Shown: piece by piece, positions 8,636 through 17,540 of the stretch | How positions within the stretch are numbered: position 1 is the stretch's first letter | Layout: each line of letters starts with the position of its first letter | DNA from: Paenibacillus thalictri | Lineage (GTDB): Bacteria > Bacillota > Bacilli > Paenibacillales > NBRC-103111 | Direction of reading: 5' to 3' | DNA length: 64,000 bases | NCBI RefSeq assembly: GCF_004307995.1 | Contig: NZ_SIRE01000014.1 | Coordinates: 186,001-250,000, forward strand | Notes under the pieces: generated by a model | Database searches by the model: none | What the model was told of the DNA's origin: nothing | Seen by the model: only the letters and a program-made list of their open reading frames with translations | Program-made: the position numbers and the translations under genes

Positions 8636-9517
8636 GTGCATTTCATTTCCGGGCAGTATCGTATATTTTCAATTTTTAATCTGTTGTTCATAGGATTTTT
8701 GTCGCTGCTCTGCATTGCGCCTCTCGTTCATATCCTGGCCGTTTCGTTCAGCGGAGCCGCCGCCGCTTCGGCCAATCTCGTCAAGTTCTGGCCCCTTGAT
8801 TTCACAGTCGAGGCTTACGCGCAAACACTGGGCAACGACAACTTTCTGAGAGCGCTGTGGAATGGGATATCCCGGACGGTCGCGGGCACTTTGGTCTCGA
8901 TGCTGGTGATGGTTCTGGCAGCGTATTCCTTATCCAAGGAGAACAGCGAGTTCCGGGGCCGGACGTTTTATATGTGGTTTTTCGTCTTCACCATGCTGCT
9001 GCATGCGGGGCTGGTCCCGACCTATATCGTGATTCAAAAGCTGGGTCTGATCAACACCCTATGGGCGCTTGTGCTGCCTCATGCAGTTAACGTGTTTAAT
9101 ATGATCCTGCTCATGAATTTCTTCAAGGTCAGTGTGCCAAAGGCTCTGGAAGAAGCCGCGTACATGGACGGAGCCGGGCATTTCCGCACAGTATTCAGCA
9201 TTTATTTGCCGATATCGCTGCCCGCCATTGCAACCGTTTCCTTATTTACGATGGTATGGCACTGGAATTCCTGGTTTGATGGACTGATCTATATCACGGA
9301 AGCCAAGCGGTATCCGTTATCCACTTTCCTTCAAACGGTCATCGTACAGCAGGATATGAATCAATTAAACCTGGACCCTGCCGATATGGAAATCATGTCG
9401 AATCGAACCGTGAAGGCTTCGCAAATATTTATAGGGGCGCTTCCTATTCTGCTCGTTTATCCGTTTCTGCAGCGCTATTTCGTCAAAGGGCTTGTTATGG
9501 GATCGGTAAAGGAATAA
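8636..9517 (+). CDS. ABC importer permease, YtcP type (cluster A)
   Basis: Second permease subunit, 293 aa, six predicted helices. The EAA loop is EAAYMDGAGHFRTVFSIYLP, and the C-terminus PFLQRYFVKGLVMGSVKE is the signature ending of the YtcP group. Start GTG 8636 is supported by GGAGG about 8 bases upstream. It should pair with the preceding permease. No ATPase gene is present in the cluster. Confidence 0.95.
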   Translation: MHFISGQYRIFSIFNLLFIGFLSLLCIAPLVHILAVSFSGAAAASANLVKFWPLDFTVEAYAQTLGNDNFLRALWNGISRTVAGTLVSMLVMVLAAYSLSKENSEFRGRTFYMWFFVFTMLLHAGLVPTYIVIQKLGLINTLWALVLPHAVNVFNMILLMNFFKVSVPKALEEAAYMDGAGHFRTVFSIYLPISLPAIATVSLFTMVWHWNSWFDGLIYITEAKRYPLSTFLQTVIVQQDMNQLNLDPADMEIMSNRTVKASQIFIGALPILLVYPFLQRYFVKGLVMGSVKE

Positions 9518-9561
9518 GTAACGTCGGAAAAAGAAACTACATATAAAGGGGATTACAGCAC

Positions 9562-11253
9562 ATGCAGCAATCATGGAAAGCAAGCTTACTTATGCTAACG
9601 GCAGGAGCGCTGGTGTTTGCAAGCGCATGCGGCAATGGGGCCGGTACGGATGGCAAAGCGGCTTCGGGGGTAGCCTCCAAGCAGGGGGACAGCAAATATT
9701 CCGCACCTTTTGCTAACGGAAAATATGACCCGCCCATCACGATAACGACTGTCGGCAGGATTACGCCGTCGACAACGTTTAAAAATGGCGAAACGATGGA
9801 AGACAACGTGCATACGCGCTGGGCCAAGGAACGCCTCGGCATCAATTTGAAATATATATGGTCCGCCTCCACCCAGAACAAAGCTTACGATACCCGGGTT
9901 CGGCTGGCGCTATCCGCTAACGAAACGATGCCTGACATTATCGCGGTCGACAATGTTCAGATGGCGAACGATCTGATTGATTCCGGCCAATTCATGGAAG
10001 TAAAAAGCATGTGGGATAAATGGGCATCCGAAACCTACAAAAAAGCGGTGAACGAGGACCCCAGCATGTGGTATCCATTTACGCGCAAAGACGGAGCTTA
10101 TGCGCTGCCGATTCCCGATTACGCCTGGAATAACGACACGGTTTTGTGGATTCGTCAGGACTGGCTTGATAAGCTGGGCTTGAAGGGGCCGGAAACGTTG
10201 GACGATCTGGAAAAAATTATGGATGCCTTCGTCAATCAGGATCCGGACGGCAACGGCAAGAAGGACACCTACGGCATCACGATGGCGTTAAAGGATTCGT
10301 TCCGCTCGGTTCAGAATACGGCCAGCTTTGTGTTCGGCGCTTACGGTACGATTCCGGAGCAGTGGAACGAGGCCGCGGACGGAACACTTTCCTACGGATC
10401 CGTACAGCCCGGCGCGAAGCAGGCTCTGCAGAAGCTGAGCGAGTGGGTGAAGAAAGGTTACATTCCGAAGGAAGCCGGATTGTACGACGAATCGAAGGCG
10501 TCCGAATTATTCACCTCCGGACGGGCGGGTATCGTAGCAGGTCCATATTGGATGGACAAAACTCCGCTTGTCAACGTCATAAAAAATACGCCTACCGCGG
10601 ATTTCAAAGCATACAATATCCCGAAAGGACCTGACGGCAAAGCCGGGCGCTTGGGAACGCAAAATTTTAGCGGTGCAATTCTGATCAACAAGAAAGCGAA
10701 AAATCCTGAGGCGTTTTTCGTATATCAAAACTATTTGTTCGAGAACTTCGCCCTCATGCAAAGCGATGAGTTTAAATATCAGTTTGCCGAAGGTTACGAT
10801 TACGTTCTGAAGGATGGAAAGGCAAGCTACGACTCTAAGGATATTCCGGGAGGCCGGGTTATTCCTCAGAAGTATACGATCGCGTTTGAAGGAGCGCGTA
10901 TTCCTTCCTCAGCCATGGAATCTTTGGGTAATCTGGCCAAGGGGGGACAACCTCGCAACAACTTTGAGCGAAAGGACAGCTTGTTCTCGGATGCCCGGAG
11001 ACTGCAGGGTGTCAGCGTGAATATCGACAACGAAAAAGCTACGATGAGGGATAAATTTATCGGGGTTCCAACAAAGACCATGCAGACACGGTGGGAGAAC
11101 CTGTCGACGTCAGAGATGCAGACATTCACCAAAATCATATACGGCGATTTGCCGGTCGACGAGTTCGACAACTTCGTGAAGAAGTGGAAATCGAACGGCG
11201 GAGACGACATTACCAAAGAAGTAAACGAGTGGTATAAATCGGTGAAGAAATAA
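9562..11253 (+). CDS. Extracellular solute-binding lipoprotein (cluster A)
   Basis: Carbohydrate-binding lipoprotein of the LipO/YtcQ group, 563 aa. Signal peptide with lipobox ending FASAC, lipidated Cys23. Family signatures include IRQDWLDKLGLKGPETLDDL and a calcium-loop-like stretch DPDGNGKKDTYG near residues 230-242. Start ATG 9562 follows AAAGGGGAT. It delivers the substrate to the two preceding permeases. A terminator-like hairpin lies directly after it. Confidence 0.95.
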   Translation: MQQSWKASLLMLTAGALVFASACGNGAGTDGKAASGVASKQGDSKYSAPFANGKYDPPITITTVGRITPSTTFKNGETMEDNVHTRWAKERLGINLKYIWSASTQNKAYDTRVRLALSANETMPDIIAVDNVQMANDLIDSGQFMEVKSMWDKWASETYKKAVNEDPSMWYPFTRKDGAYALPIPDYAWNNDTVLWIRQDWLDKLGLKGPETLDDLEKIMDAFVNQDPDGNGKKDTYGITMALKDSFRSVQNTASFVFGAYGTIPEQWNEAADGTLSYGSVQPGAKQALQKLSEWVKKGYIPKEAGLYDESKASELFTSGRAGIVAGPYWMDKTPLVNVIKNTPTADFKAYNIPKGPDGKAGRLGTQNFSGAILINKKAKNPEAFFVYQNYLFENFALMQSDEFKYQFAEGYDYVLKDGKASYDSKDIPGGRVIPQKYTIAFEGARIPSSAMESLGNLAKGGQPRNNFERKDSLFSDARRLQGVSVNIDNEKATMRDKFIGVPTKTMQTRWENLSTSEMQTFTKIIYGDLPVDEFDNFVKKWKSNGGDDITKEVNEWYKSVKK

Positions 11254-11264
11254 TCGCAGGCGCT

Positions 11265-11303
11265 GGGCAGAGGGTGATCGTTCGCCCTCAGCCCTTTGTC
11301 TTT
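11265..11303 (+). terminator. Terminator/attenuator between binding protein and hydrolase genes
   Basis: GGGCAGAGGGTGA (11265-11277) pairs with TCGCCCTCAGCCC (11282-11294), 13 positions with one mismatch and one wobble, loop TCGT, then TTTGTCTTT. Partial readthrough would feed the hydrolase gene. Confidence 0.65.
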
Positions 11304-11321
11304 AACGAGGAGGAGGCCATC

Positions 11322-13457
11322 ATGTATAACGATAAAAAATGGTACCAGAAGCAGCTTCGCATCCTGCAAACCGTGCTGCGCGAACCGGATGTCGTCGATT
11401 ATAACGCCGAAAGCGTCGTTTTGTATATGGAAGAAATTCGAGCGAATTGTATCGTGGTCAACGGCGGAGGCATCATCGATTTTTTCAGACATGAGCTGGA
11501 GACGGCCAACCCGAACCTTTTTATGACAAATGAGGATATTCTGAAGGATTTGACCGATGCCTGCCATCGGAAGGGCATCAAGGTCATTGTCCGCGTCGAC
11601 TTCAGGGGAGTAGATAAGCGCATCTATGATCTGCATCCCGATTGGTTTGCGGTGAACGAGAATGGGGAACCCATGTACTGGGCCAATCTGGCCAATATCC
11701 CGAATCCGCTGTATGCGCCGTGTTATTTGAGCTACTACCGCAACGAGCATGCCTTCCGCTTTTCCGAAATTATGTTTGAAAGGTACGGTATCGACGGGAT
11801 ATGGGAAAACGCTCCTTTTCAGAACGGTATATGTTATTGCGAGAGATGCCGCGACGCTTATCGGGCCGATCTCGGCAAGGAATTGCCGCGCGGAGGGAAC
11901 TTCGCCGATCCGGCTTATGACGAATATCGGGCTTGGAAATGCGACAATCTGAACCGCCATCTGGAAAACTACCGGAAATGCGTCAAAAGGTTCGGCGACG
12001 ACAAAATCTACTGCGCGGAAATTTTTGGCTTGTTCTACGATCATTATAAGGGGACCAGCTCCGACCTTTATCAGGTCAAGGATCATTTCGATTTCTTGGT
12101 AACCCCGCTGTTTACGGCCAACCATGAGCCGCTGAACGCACCGTCGACGCTGACGAAATTTCTCCGCGGGCTGGAGCCGGATAAAACGCCGGTTATGTTG
12201 TTCGGGCATCTTGGAACGAACAATGAGCTGCGTTACGTTTCGTCTTCCGTACCGGAAACGCGGATTTGGATGTGGCAGGCTGTCAGCAGCGGCGGGTCCT
12301 TATGGGATTGCATATTCAACGGGCAGCACCCCGGGGCGACCTACGACCGCCGGAACGCTTTCCTGGCCAAAGACGTGTACGCTTACATGGAGAAAAACGA
12401 AAGCTTGCTTGCTGAGCAGCTCCCGGTTTCCGACGTCAGCATCCTGTACTCGCGCAACAGCAACAACATATTTAATAACGGCGACCGTACGAAGGATGCT
12501 TATATTACTCATCTCGTTGGCCTTGAACAACTACTAATTTCCAATAAAATTCAGTACAACTTCCTGCTCGATCAAAATATGACGGAGCAGTCGCTAAGCG
12601 GGGTCAAATGTTTGATTATTCCGAACGGAGCCTGCTTGTCGGACCGGGAGCTGGAGCTTGTTCGGCAGTATGTTCGCGGCGGCGGGAAACTCCTGTCCAC
12701 TTACGAGACATCGCTTTATGAGAATGACGGCACCCCGCGTAAGAATCTCGGGCTCAGCGACGTGTTCGGATGCTCCTTTACCGGCATTAAGAAGGACTGC
12801 TCGCAATACGGGTATCAATATGTCCGCACCTCACATCCGATGACCAAAGGTTTCGAGAACACGCAGCTGCTGGCCAATTGGGGGACCAATCTGCTGGTGC
12901 AGCCGACGGAGGAAGCCGAATGCCCGATTACCTACGTGCCGAAGATTTATCCGCAGTCTCCGGAGCGGGCGTGGCCGAGAAGCTTCGAAACGAAGTTCCC
13001 GACTTGCGTCGTCAACAACTTCGGGAAAGGGACCTCCGTTTATTTGCCGTACGGAGCGGATCGGCATGTATGGATGCATGGACATGCGGATTTCAGGAAG
13101 GTACTCGGAAATGCGTTGGAGTTTCTTCTTGAGGGAGAGCAGCTGGTTAGCTCGACAGCGCCATCCAGCGTCCACCTGCAGTTGAACCGGGTGAAAAGCG
13201 AGCCCGGATGTTACCTGCTTCATGCCATCAACACGACATCGGCTCCGATGAGACCGGTGCAGGAAATTATCCCGTTGGCAACCATCGAGGTCAAGCTGCT
13301 GCTGGAGGCGGAGCAAGTCGTTTCCTTGGAATCCCTATATGTCGAAGGAAACGCAGAGCTGGTCGCAACGAGCTCCCGCGGGGAAGGCCGGCTGGAGGTT
13401 ACGCTTCGTCTGAATTCGCTGGCAGAATATGATGCTGTCTGTATCCGGACTAAATAA
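11322..13457 (+). CDS. Predicted glycoside hydrolase, GHL6-like/beta-galactosidase trimerisation type
   Basis: Predicted cytoplasmic carbohydrate-active enzyme, about 711 aa, with no signal peptide. Start ATG 11322 follows AACGAGGAGGAGG. The N-terminal 350 residues look like a TIM barrel (CIVVNGGGIIDFF, VIVRVDFRG, GIDGIWENAPFQNG), with a Cys pair in CYCERC that could bind a metal. Residues 400-600 resemble the glutamine-amidotransferase-like trimerisation domain of GH42 (VKCLIIPNGACLSDRELE, VRGGGKLLSTYETS), and a small beta domain ends the protein. The closest families are hypothetical glycosyl hydrolases with this layout; specificity is unknown. Its place at the end of cluster A suggests it trims the imported oligosaccharide. 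Confidence 0.7.
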   Translation: MYNDKKWYQKQLRILQTVLREPDVVDYNAESVVLYMEEIRANCIVVNGGGIIDFFRHELETANPNLFMTNEDILKDLTDACHRKGIKVIVRVDFRGVDKRIYDLHPDWFAVNENGEPMYWANLANIPNPLYAPCYLSYYRNEHAFRFSEIMFERYGIDGIWENAPFQNGICYCERCRDAYRADLGKELPRGGNFADPAYDEYRAWKCDNLNRHLENYRKCVKRFGDDKIYCAEIFGLFYDHYKGTSSDLYQVKDHFDFLVTPLFTANHEPLNAPSTLTKFLRGLEPDKTPVMLFGHLGTNNELRYVSSSVPETRIWMWQAVSSGGSLWDCIFNGQHPGATYDRRNAFLAKDVYAYMEKNESLLAEQLPVSDVSILYSRNSNNIFNNGDRTKDAYITHLVGLEQLLISNKIQYNFLLDQNMTEQSLSGVKCLIIPNGACLSDRELELVRQYVRGGGKLLSTYETSLYENDGTPRKNLGLSDVFGCSFTGIKKDCSQYGYQYVRTSHPMTKGFENTQLLANWGTNLLVQPTEEAECPITYVPKIYPQSPERAWPRSFETKFPTCVVNNFGKGTSVYLPYGADRHVWMHGHADFRKVLGNALEFLLEGEQLVSSTAPSSVHLQLNRVKSEPGCYLLHAINTTSAPMRPVQEIIPLATIEVKLLLEAEQVVSLESLYVEGNAELVATSSRGEGRLEVTLRLNSLAEYDAVCIRTK

Positions 13458-13467
13458 GTTGAACAAA

Positions 13468-13505
13468 CGACGGCGCAGGGGAAATCTCTTGGCGCCGTCG
13501 ATTTT
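13468..13505 (+). terminator. Intrinsic terminator ending cluster A
   Basis: CGACGGCGC (13468-13476) and GCGCCGTCG (13492-13500) are perfect complements around a 15-base loop, followed by ATTTTCATTT. It lies between convergent genes. Confidence 0.75.
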
Positions 13506-13583
13506 CATTTACAGGGGAATCTAACCAAGTGGCCGGTGACCGTGGGAGGCATCGGAGCGCAAGGTGGAGCCCCCGCAAGTAAA

Positions 13584-15191
13584 TCAGGTTTGGCTGCGGT
13601 ACTCCGAGGGAGTCCGGCCGGTATGTTTTTTAAACTGCTTGGTGAAATAATCGGTATCCTTATAGCCAACACGTTCGGCGACCTCGTACGCCTTTAGGGA
13701 CACGTCCTGGAGCAGCTGCTTGGCCAAGCTGATGCGCAGCTCGGTTACGATCTCCAGGAACGTTTTCCCCGTTTTCTCCTTTAGCAAATGGCTTAACCAG
13801 ACCGAACTGACATATACTTTGTCGGCAACGGCGCTTAAGGTCAGTTCATTGTCCGTAAACCGCTCTTCGATCAATTGCAGCGCTTTCCTCGTAATATGCC
13901 CCAGCTGGCTTTTTTGCTCTTCATGGTTTTGGAACGTCATCTGCTGCAGCACGGTGATGCTGTAATGAATGATACCGTCGAGCGTATCGAATCGGGAGAA
14001 CGTTTTCCAATGCTTCAACGTCTCGCTGCCGATCACGTTCAGATTCGGATTATGCGCCTTCAATTGCCTCTCCAGCTTAAGCAGCCACTCAAACATACGG
14101 TGATGCAGCGTTTCTTTCTTATGAACGCCCCAGGATTGGACCAAACGGGTCAGCTTAGCCCGCAATTCGGCTTGTTCGATCAACGCTCCCGTCTTTAAAA
14201 TCGACAGCATCTCCTGCTCGATATCCGAATTATGAGAATTATGAATGTCCTCCGTAGGCGGATGCAAGCTGACTTCCTCGCTAAAAAGAACTTGATTTCC
14301 GCCCAAAATCGTCTTATATTCCAAAGCCTCCATCGACGCCACATAAGATTTCGGCAGCCCCTCGACCCGGCAAACAGGACCAACTCCAATGGTGACCGCC
14401 AGCTTGACGTAACGCCCGATGTTTTCGATCAGCTTGCCCGCGATATCGGCAACTTTGCTTTTGCTGCCGCTGCCGAGAATCAGTATCCACCGGTCCGAAT
14501 GATTGTAATACATATAAAAAGGCACCTGATTGCCGATGGAGTCGTGCGTCACGTTGCCGATGGCGAATAACAGCAGTTCTTTCTCTTGGGCGCTGGACTC
14601 GCCAAGCAAATTATCGATTTCGATCGAAGCTACCGTCAGCGGATGGTTCAGCATCCAGCCAAGCGACACCTGCTCCAGCTTCGTCTGGATTTTGTCGCCG
14701 GTTCTGACGGAACCGGTGATGATGTCTTTGACGATTTTTTGCTGCAGCAGTCCAAGCGCTTCGGTATATTTCTCCTGCTGCTGCTGCAATTGCAGCTCGC
14801 CGAGCCGGGACAGCCGGATTTCCTCGATACATTGGCTGACGATCGGCAGCACCTCGGGGGTGCGAAACGGCTTCAGTATGTAATCGGCCGCACCAAGCCG
14901 CAGCGCCTCCCGGGCAAATTGAAAATCGTCATACCCGGTGATGACGATGATTTTTCCCTTGTACCGCAGCCGGTGAAGCTCCTTCATCAGCTCAATCCCG
15001 CTTAAGAAAGGCATCATCAGATCGGTAAAAATCAAATCCGGCTTATATTCGAGAATCGTCTCCAGCGCTTCTTTCCCGTTGCCGGCTTCCAAGGTCAGGT
15101 GTACGCCAAGCTGCTGCCAAGGAATGATTTGTTTTAAGCCTTCGCGGCTTTCCGTTTCATCGTCAATGACCAATGCGACCAAGCTGTCCAT
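13584..15191 (-). CDS. YesN-type response regulator, AraC output (cluster B)
   Basis: Response regulator of about 535 aa on the minus strand. Receiver: VIDDE, phosphoacceptor D57 (IFTDLMMP), lysine in YILKPF. C-terminal AraC domain with LSAVADKVYVSSVWLSHLLK and AYEVAERVGYKDTDYFTKQF. The likely start is ATG 15191, after GAAAGGA; the frame continues upstream without a better ribosome site. It is transcribed divergently from the importer genes at 15449, and its probable kinase partner is the gene at 19164, so the two-component pair flanks the transporter instead of lying side by side as in clusters A, C and D. Confidence 0.93.
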   Translation of the reverse strand: MDSLVALVIDDETESREGLKQIIPWQQLGVHLTLEAGNGKEALETILEYKPDLIFTDLMMPFLSGIELMKELHRLRYKGKIIVITGYDDFQFAREALRLGAADYILKPFRTPEVLPIVSQCIEEIRLSRLGELQLQQQQEKYTEALGLLQQKIVKDIITGSVRTGDKIQTKLEQVSLGWMLNHPLTVASIEIDNLLGESSAQEKELLLFAIGNVTHDSIGNQVPFYMYYNHSDRWILILGSGSKSKVADIAGKLIENIGRYVKLAVTIGVGPVCRVEGLPKSYVASMEALEYKTILGGNQVLFSEEVSLHPPTEDIHNSHNSDIEQEMLSILKTGALIEQAELRAKLTRLVQSWGVHKKETLHHRMFEWLLKLERQLKAHNPNLNVIGSETLKHWKTFSRFDTLDGIIHYSITVLQQMTFQNHEEQKSQLGHITRKALQLIEERFTDNELTLSAVADKVYVSSVWLSHLLKEKTGKTFLEIVTELRISLAKQLLQDVSLKAYEVAERVGYKDTDYFTKQFKKHTGRTPSEYRSQT

Positions 15192-15341
15192 CGCCCATCC
15201 ATTCCTTTCACCCGCTGTCATGTTACGATCAGTATACCATGTGCGCACGGCGGCAGGAACAGCGCGCGAGCAAGTCCATGCGCTTGACGGGGCCGACTTA
15301 TGTATTGCCTGTTTTCGCTCTGCGGGATGTGAGGTTTCGTG

Positions 15342-15357
15342 TTGAAAGCCTTTTCAA
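15342..15357. promoter_or_regulatory. cre-like palindrome in divergent promoter region
   Basis: TTGAAAGCCTTTTCAA differs at one position from the CcpA catabolite-responsive consensus (WTGNAANCGNWNNCW), missing the central G. It lies between the divergent regulator gene and the cluster B importer operon. Confidence 0.4.
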
Positions 15358-15386
15358 TCCGAGGGGTAAACTTGAGTTCCGTCGGG

Positions 15387-15416
15387 TTTACCGCTGCTTG
15401 CGGAGGTTGATAAGAT
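15387..15416 (+). promoter_or_regulatory. Candidate promoter of the cluster B importer operon
   Basis: TTTACC (15387-15392), 18-base spacer, TAAGAT (15411-15416), four of six matches in each box. It ends 32 bases before the first permease start. A weak promoter fits an activator-dependent operon. Confidence 0.4.
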
Positions 15417-15448
15417 AAATGCACAACAAAGACAAAAGGAGTGAGTGG

Positions 15449-16393
15449 ATGAAATCTGCCGAGCTGGATTGGACCGGCGTTTCCCGCCGTCGAACCTCGG
15501 TGTTTGGAATCATTTGGAAATACCGGGCGTTATATTTGCTGCTGCTGCCCGCATTGCTGTATTTCATTATTTTTGCCTATATTCCTTATTTCGGTTTGAC
15601 GATTGCCTTTAAGGACTTTTCGCCGGGCAAAGGGATTTGGGGCAGCAGCTGGGTGGGGCTGAAATATTTCAAAGAGCTGTTTACTTCGGATACGTTTTTC
15701 CAGGTGCTGAGGAATACGCTGCTGATCAGCCTGTACAAGCTGATTTTCGGCTTTCCGATGCCGATTCTGTTTGCTTTGCTGCTGAACGAAGTGAGGCATG
15801 CGGCATTTAAGAAAATCATTCAGACGGTCACTTATTTCCCGCATTTTCTGTCATGGGTCGTCTTCGGAGGCATTATGCTTTCGTTTCTGACCCCGGCCGG
15901 CGTCGTTCCGAAGCTGCTGCAGCTGCTGCACGTCGACGGCGCCAACCTGCTGACCGATAACCGTTTTTTTCGTTCCATTCTGGTGGTGACGCATATTCTC
16001 AAAAGCTTCGGCTGGGGGGCGATCATTTATCTTGCGGCGCTTGCGGGCATCGACCCGGCGTTGTACGAGGCGGCGCGTATGGATGGGGCCGGGCGGTGGA
16101 AACAGATACTGTATGTCACGTTGCCCGGTATCCGCTCGGTGATCGTGTTGATGTTTATTCTTGAGCTCGGTCATATTCTGGATGCCGGCTTCGAGCAGGT
16201 GTTTATTATGTATAATCCGGTCGTTTACGGCGTGGGCGATATTATCGATACCTATGTATACCGCGTCGGATTAGGAGAAGCGCAGTACAGCGTCGCTACG
16301 GCCGTAGGGCTGTTTAAAGGAGTGATTGGCTTTGTATTGATCTATATCTCCAACTACGCCATCAAGAAGCTGGGAGAACCTACGTTATGGTAA
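15449..16393 (+). CDS. ABC importer permease, LplB type (cluster B)
   Basis: Permease of a CUT1-type importer, 314 aa, about six membrane helices. EAA loop EAARMDGAGRWKQILYVTLP; opening helix YLLLLPALLYFIIFAYIPYF; ending AIKKLGEPTLW as usual in LplB. Start ATG 15449 with AAAGGAG seven bases upstream; an ATG at 15419 lacks a ribosome site. It heads the cluster B transport operon. Confidence 0.95.
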   Translation: MKSAELDWTGVSRRRTSVFGIIWKYRALYLLLLPALLYFIIFAYIPYFGLTIAFKDFSPGKGIWGSSWVGLKYFKELFTSDTFFQVLRNTLLISLYKLIFGFPMPILFALLLNEVRHAAFKKIIQTVTYFPHFLSWVVFGGIMLSFLTPAGVVPKLLQLLHVDGANLLTDNRFFRSILVVTHILKSFGWGAIIYLAALAGIDPALYEAARMDGAGRWKQILYVTLPGIRSVIVLMFILELGHILDAGFEQVFIMYNPVVYGVGDIIDTYVYRVGLGEAQYSVATAVGLFKGVIGFVLIYISNYAIKKLGEPTLW

Positions 16394-16404
16394 GGAGAGG
16401 GGTT

Positions 16405-17280
16405 ATGAGGTCGTCTTTGTTGTCCGTAGTTGATCTGTTGATTTATGTCCTGCTTATATGTTTGGCATTGCTGACCTTGCTGCCGATCCTGCACGTATTC
16501 AGCGTTTCGCTCAGCAGCTCCCAGACGGTGCTTGCTTCCAAACTGATGCTGTACCCGAAAGAGCCGACGCTGGAATCGTACAAATTTATTTTTCGCAACG
16601 ATGTGCTGCTGCGTTCCTTGGGCATAACGGTGTTTATTACCGTCGTAGGTACTTTCCTCAATCTGCTGTTCACGACAACCGCCGCTTATGTGTTATCCCG
16701 CCGCGACCTCCCGGGTGCTGCTTTCTTCCTTATGATGATTGTGGTTACAATGCTCTTTAGCGCGGGCATTATCCCCGGTTATATGCTGATCCGCAGCCTG
16801 GGACTGATCAATTCGGTATGGGCGATGATCCTGCCGGGGTTAATCAGCGCCTTTAATCTCATTCTGATGCGCAATTTCTTCTGGAGCGTGCCGGAGGGGC
16901 TTATCGAATCGGCGAGAATCGACGGAGCCGGGGAGGTGCGCACATTGGTTCAGATCATGCTGCCATTATCGCTGCCGGCCCTTGCAACAATCGGGTTGTT
17001 TTATGCGGTGGGGCATTGGAACGAGTTTTTCCGCGGTATTTTCTACATGACCGATTCCAAGAAATGGCCGCTGCAGGTGCTGATGAGAAGCATTATCGCC
17101 CAGGCGGATATGAACGAACTTGGCTTGTCCAATCAGCAGGTATATCAGGGCGGCAAGCTGAACGTGCTGACGATTCAGTCGGCAACCATTATCGCGGCCA
17201 CCATGCCGATTCTCGCCGTATATCCGTTTCTGCAAAAATATTTCGTCAGAGGGATTTTGATCGGCGCCGTAAAAGGGTAG
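16405..17280 (+). CDS. ABC importer permease, YtcP type (cluster B)
   Basis: Second permease, about 291 aa from ATG 16405, which has AAGGAG seven bases upstream; an ATG at 16387 overlaps the preceding gene but has no ribosome site. EAA-type loop ESARIDGAGEVRTLVQIMLP, ending PFLQKYFVRGILIGAVKG. It pairs with the preceding permease. A 260-base gap with a palindromic repeat element separates it from its binding-protein gene. Confidence 0.95.
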   Translation: MRSSLLSVVDLLIYVLLICLALLTLLPILHVFSVSLSSSQTVLASKLMLYPKEPTLESYKFIFRNDVLLRSLGITVFITVVGTFLNLLFTTTAAYVLSRRDLPGAAFFLMMIVVTMLFSAGIIPGYMLIRSLGLINSVWAMILPGLISAFNLILMRNFFWSVPEGLIESARIDGAGEVRTLVQIMLPLSLPALATIGLFYAVGHWNEFFRGIFYMTDSKKWPLQVLMRSIIAQADMNELGLSNQQVYQGGKLNVLTIQSATIIAATMPILAVYPFLQKYFVRGILIGAVKG

Positions 17281-17281
17281 C

Positions 17282-17474
17282 GCTGGCGACAAGGCCACTG
17301 AAAAAGTGGACGCTACATGTGCGAATCATACCTCCGATCACTGATTGTCCCCGAATTTCTTGGATTAAACCCGCTTATTGCGGGTGAAATTTGGGGACAA
17401 AGGCGAACGCTGGCGCTTCTCCGGAATGATTTCGCTCACTTCGCTAGTTTTCAGCGGCCTTGCTGGCGACAAGG
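17282..17474. repeat. Nested palindromic intergenic repeat element
   Basis: A 13-bp direct repeat GCTGGCGACAAGG occurs at 17282-17294 and 17462-17474. Overlapping these ends are 15-bp inverted repeats, CAAGGCCACTGAAAA (17290-17304) and its complement with one mismatch (17448-17462). Inside lies a second hairpin, TGTCCCCGAATTTC / GAAATTTGGGGACA (17346-17359 and 17385-17398, one mismatch), which encloses ACCCGC/GCGGGT. No transposase is present. It looks like a non-autonomous mobile or REP/MITE-type element. It sits between the second permease and the binding protein, where a transcript hairpin could affect relative expression. Confidence 0.65.
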
Positions 17475-17540
17475 TGGCTTTCCTTGTTGTGTGCCGATTT
17501 TTATATGCATTACAATAAACAAATAAGGGGATGAGCTTGT

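Noticed and set aside
10866..12209. 447-codon open frame on the minus strand
   Set aside because: It lies antisense across the binding-protein and hydrolase genes, both with clear family motifs and ribosome sites. It has no recognisable domains and is a codon-bias shadow.
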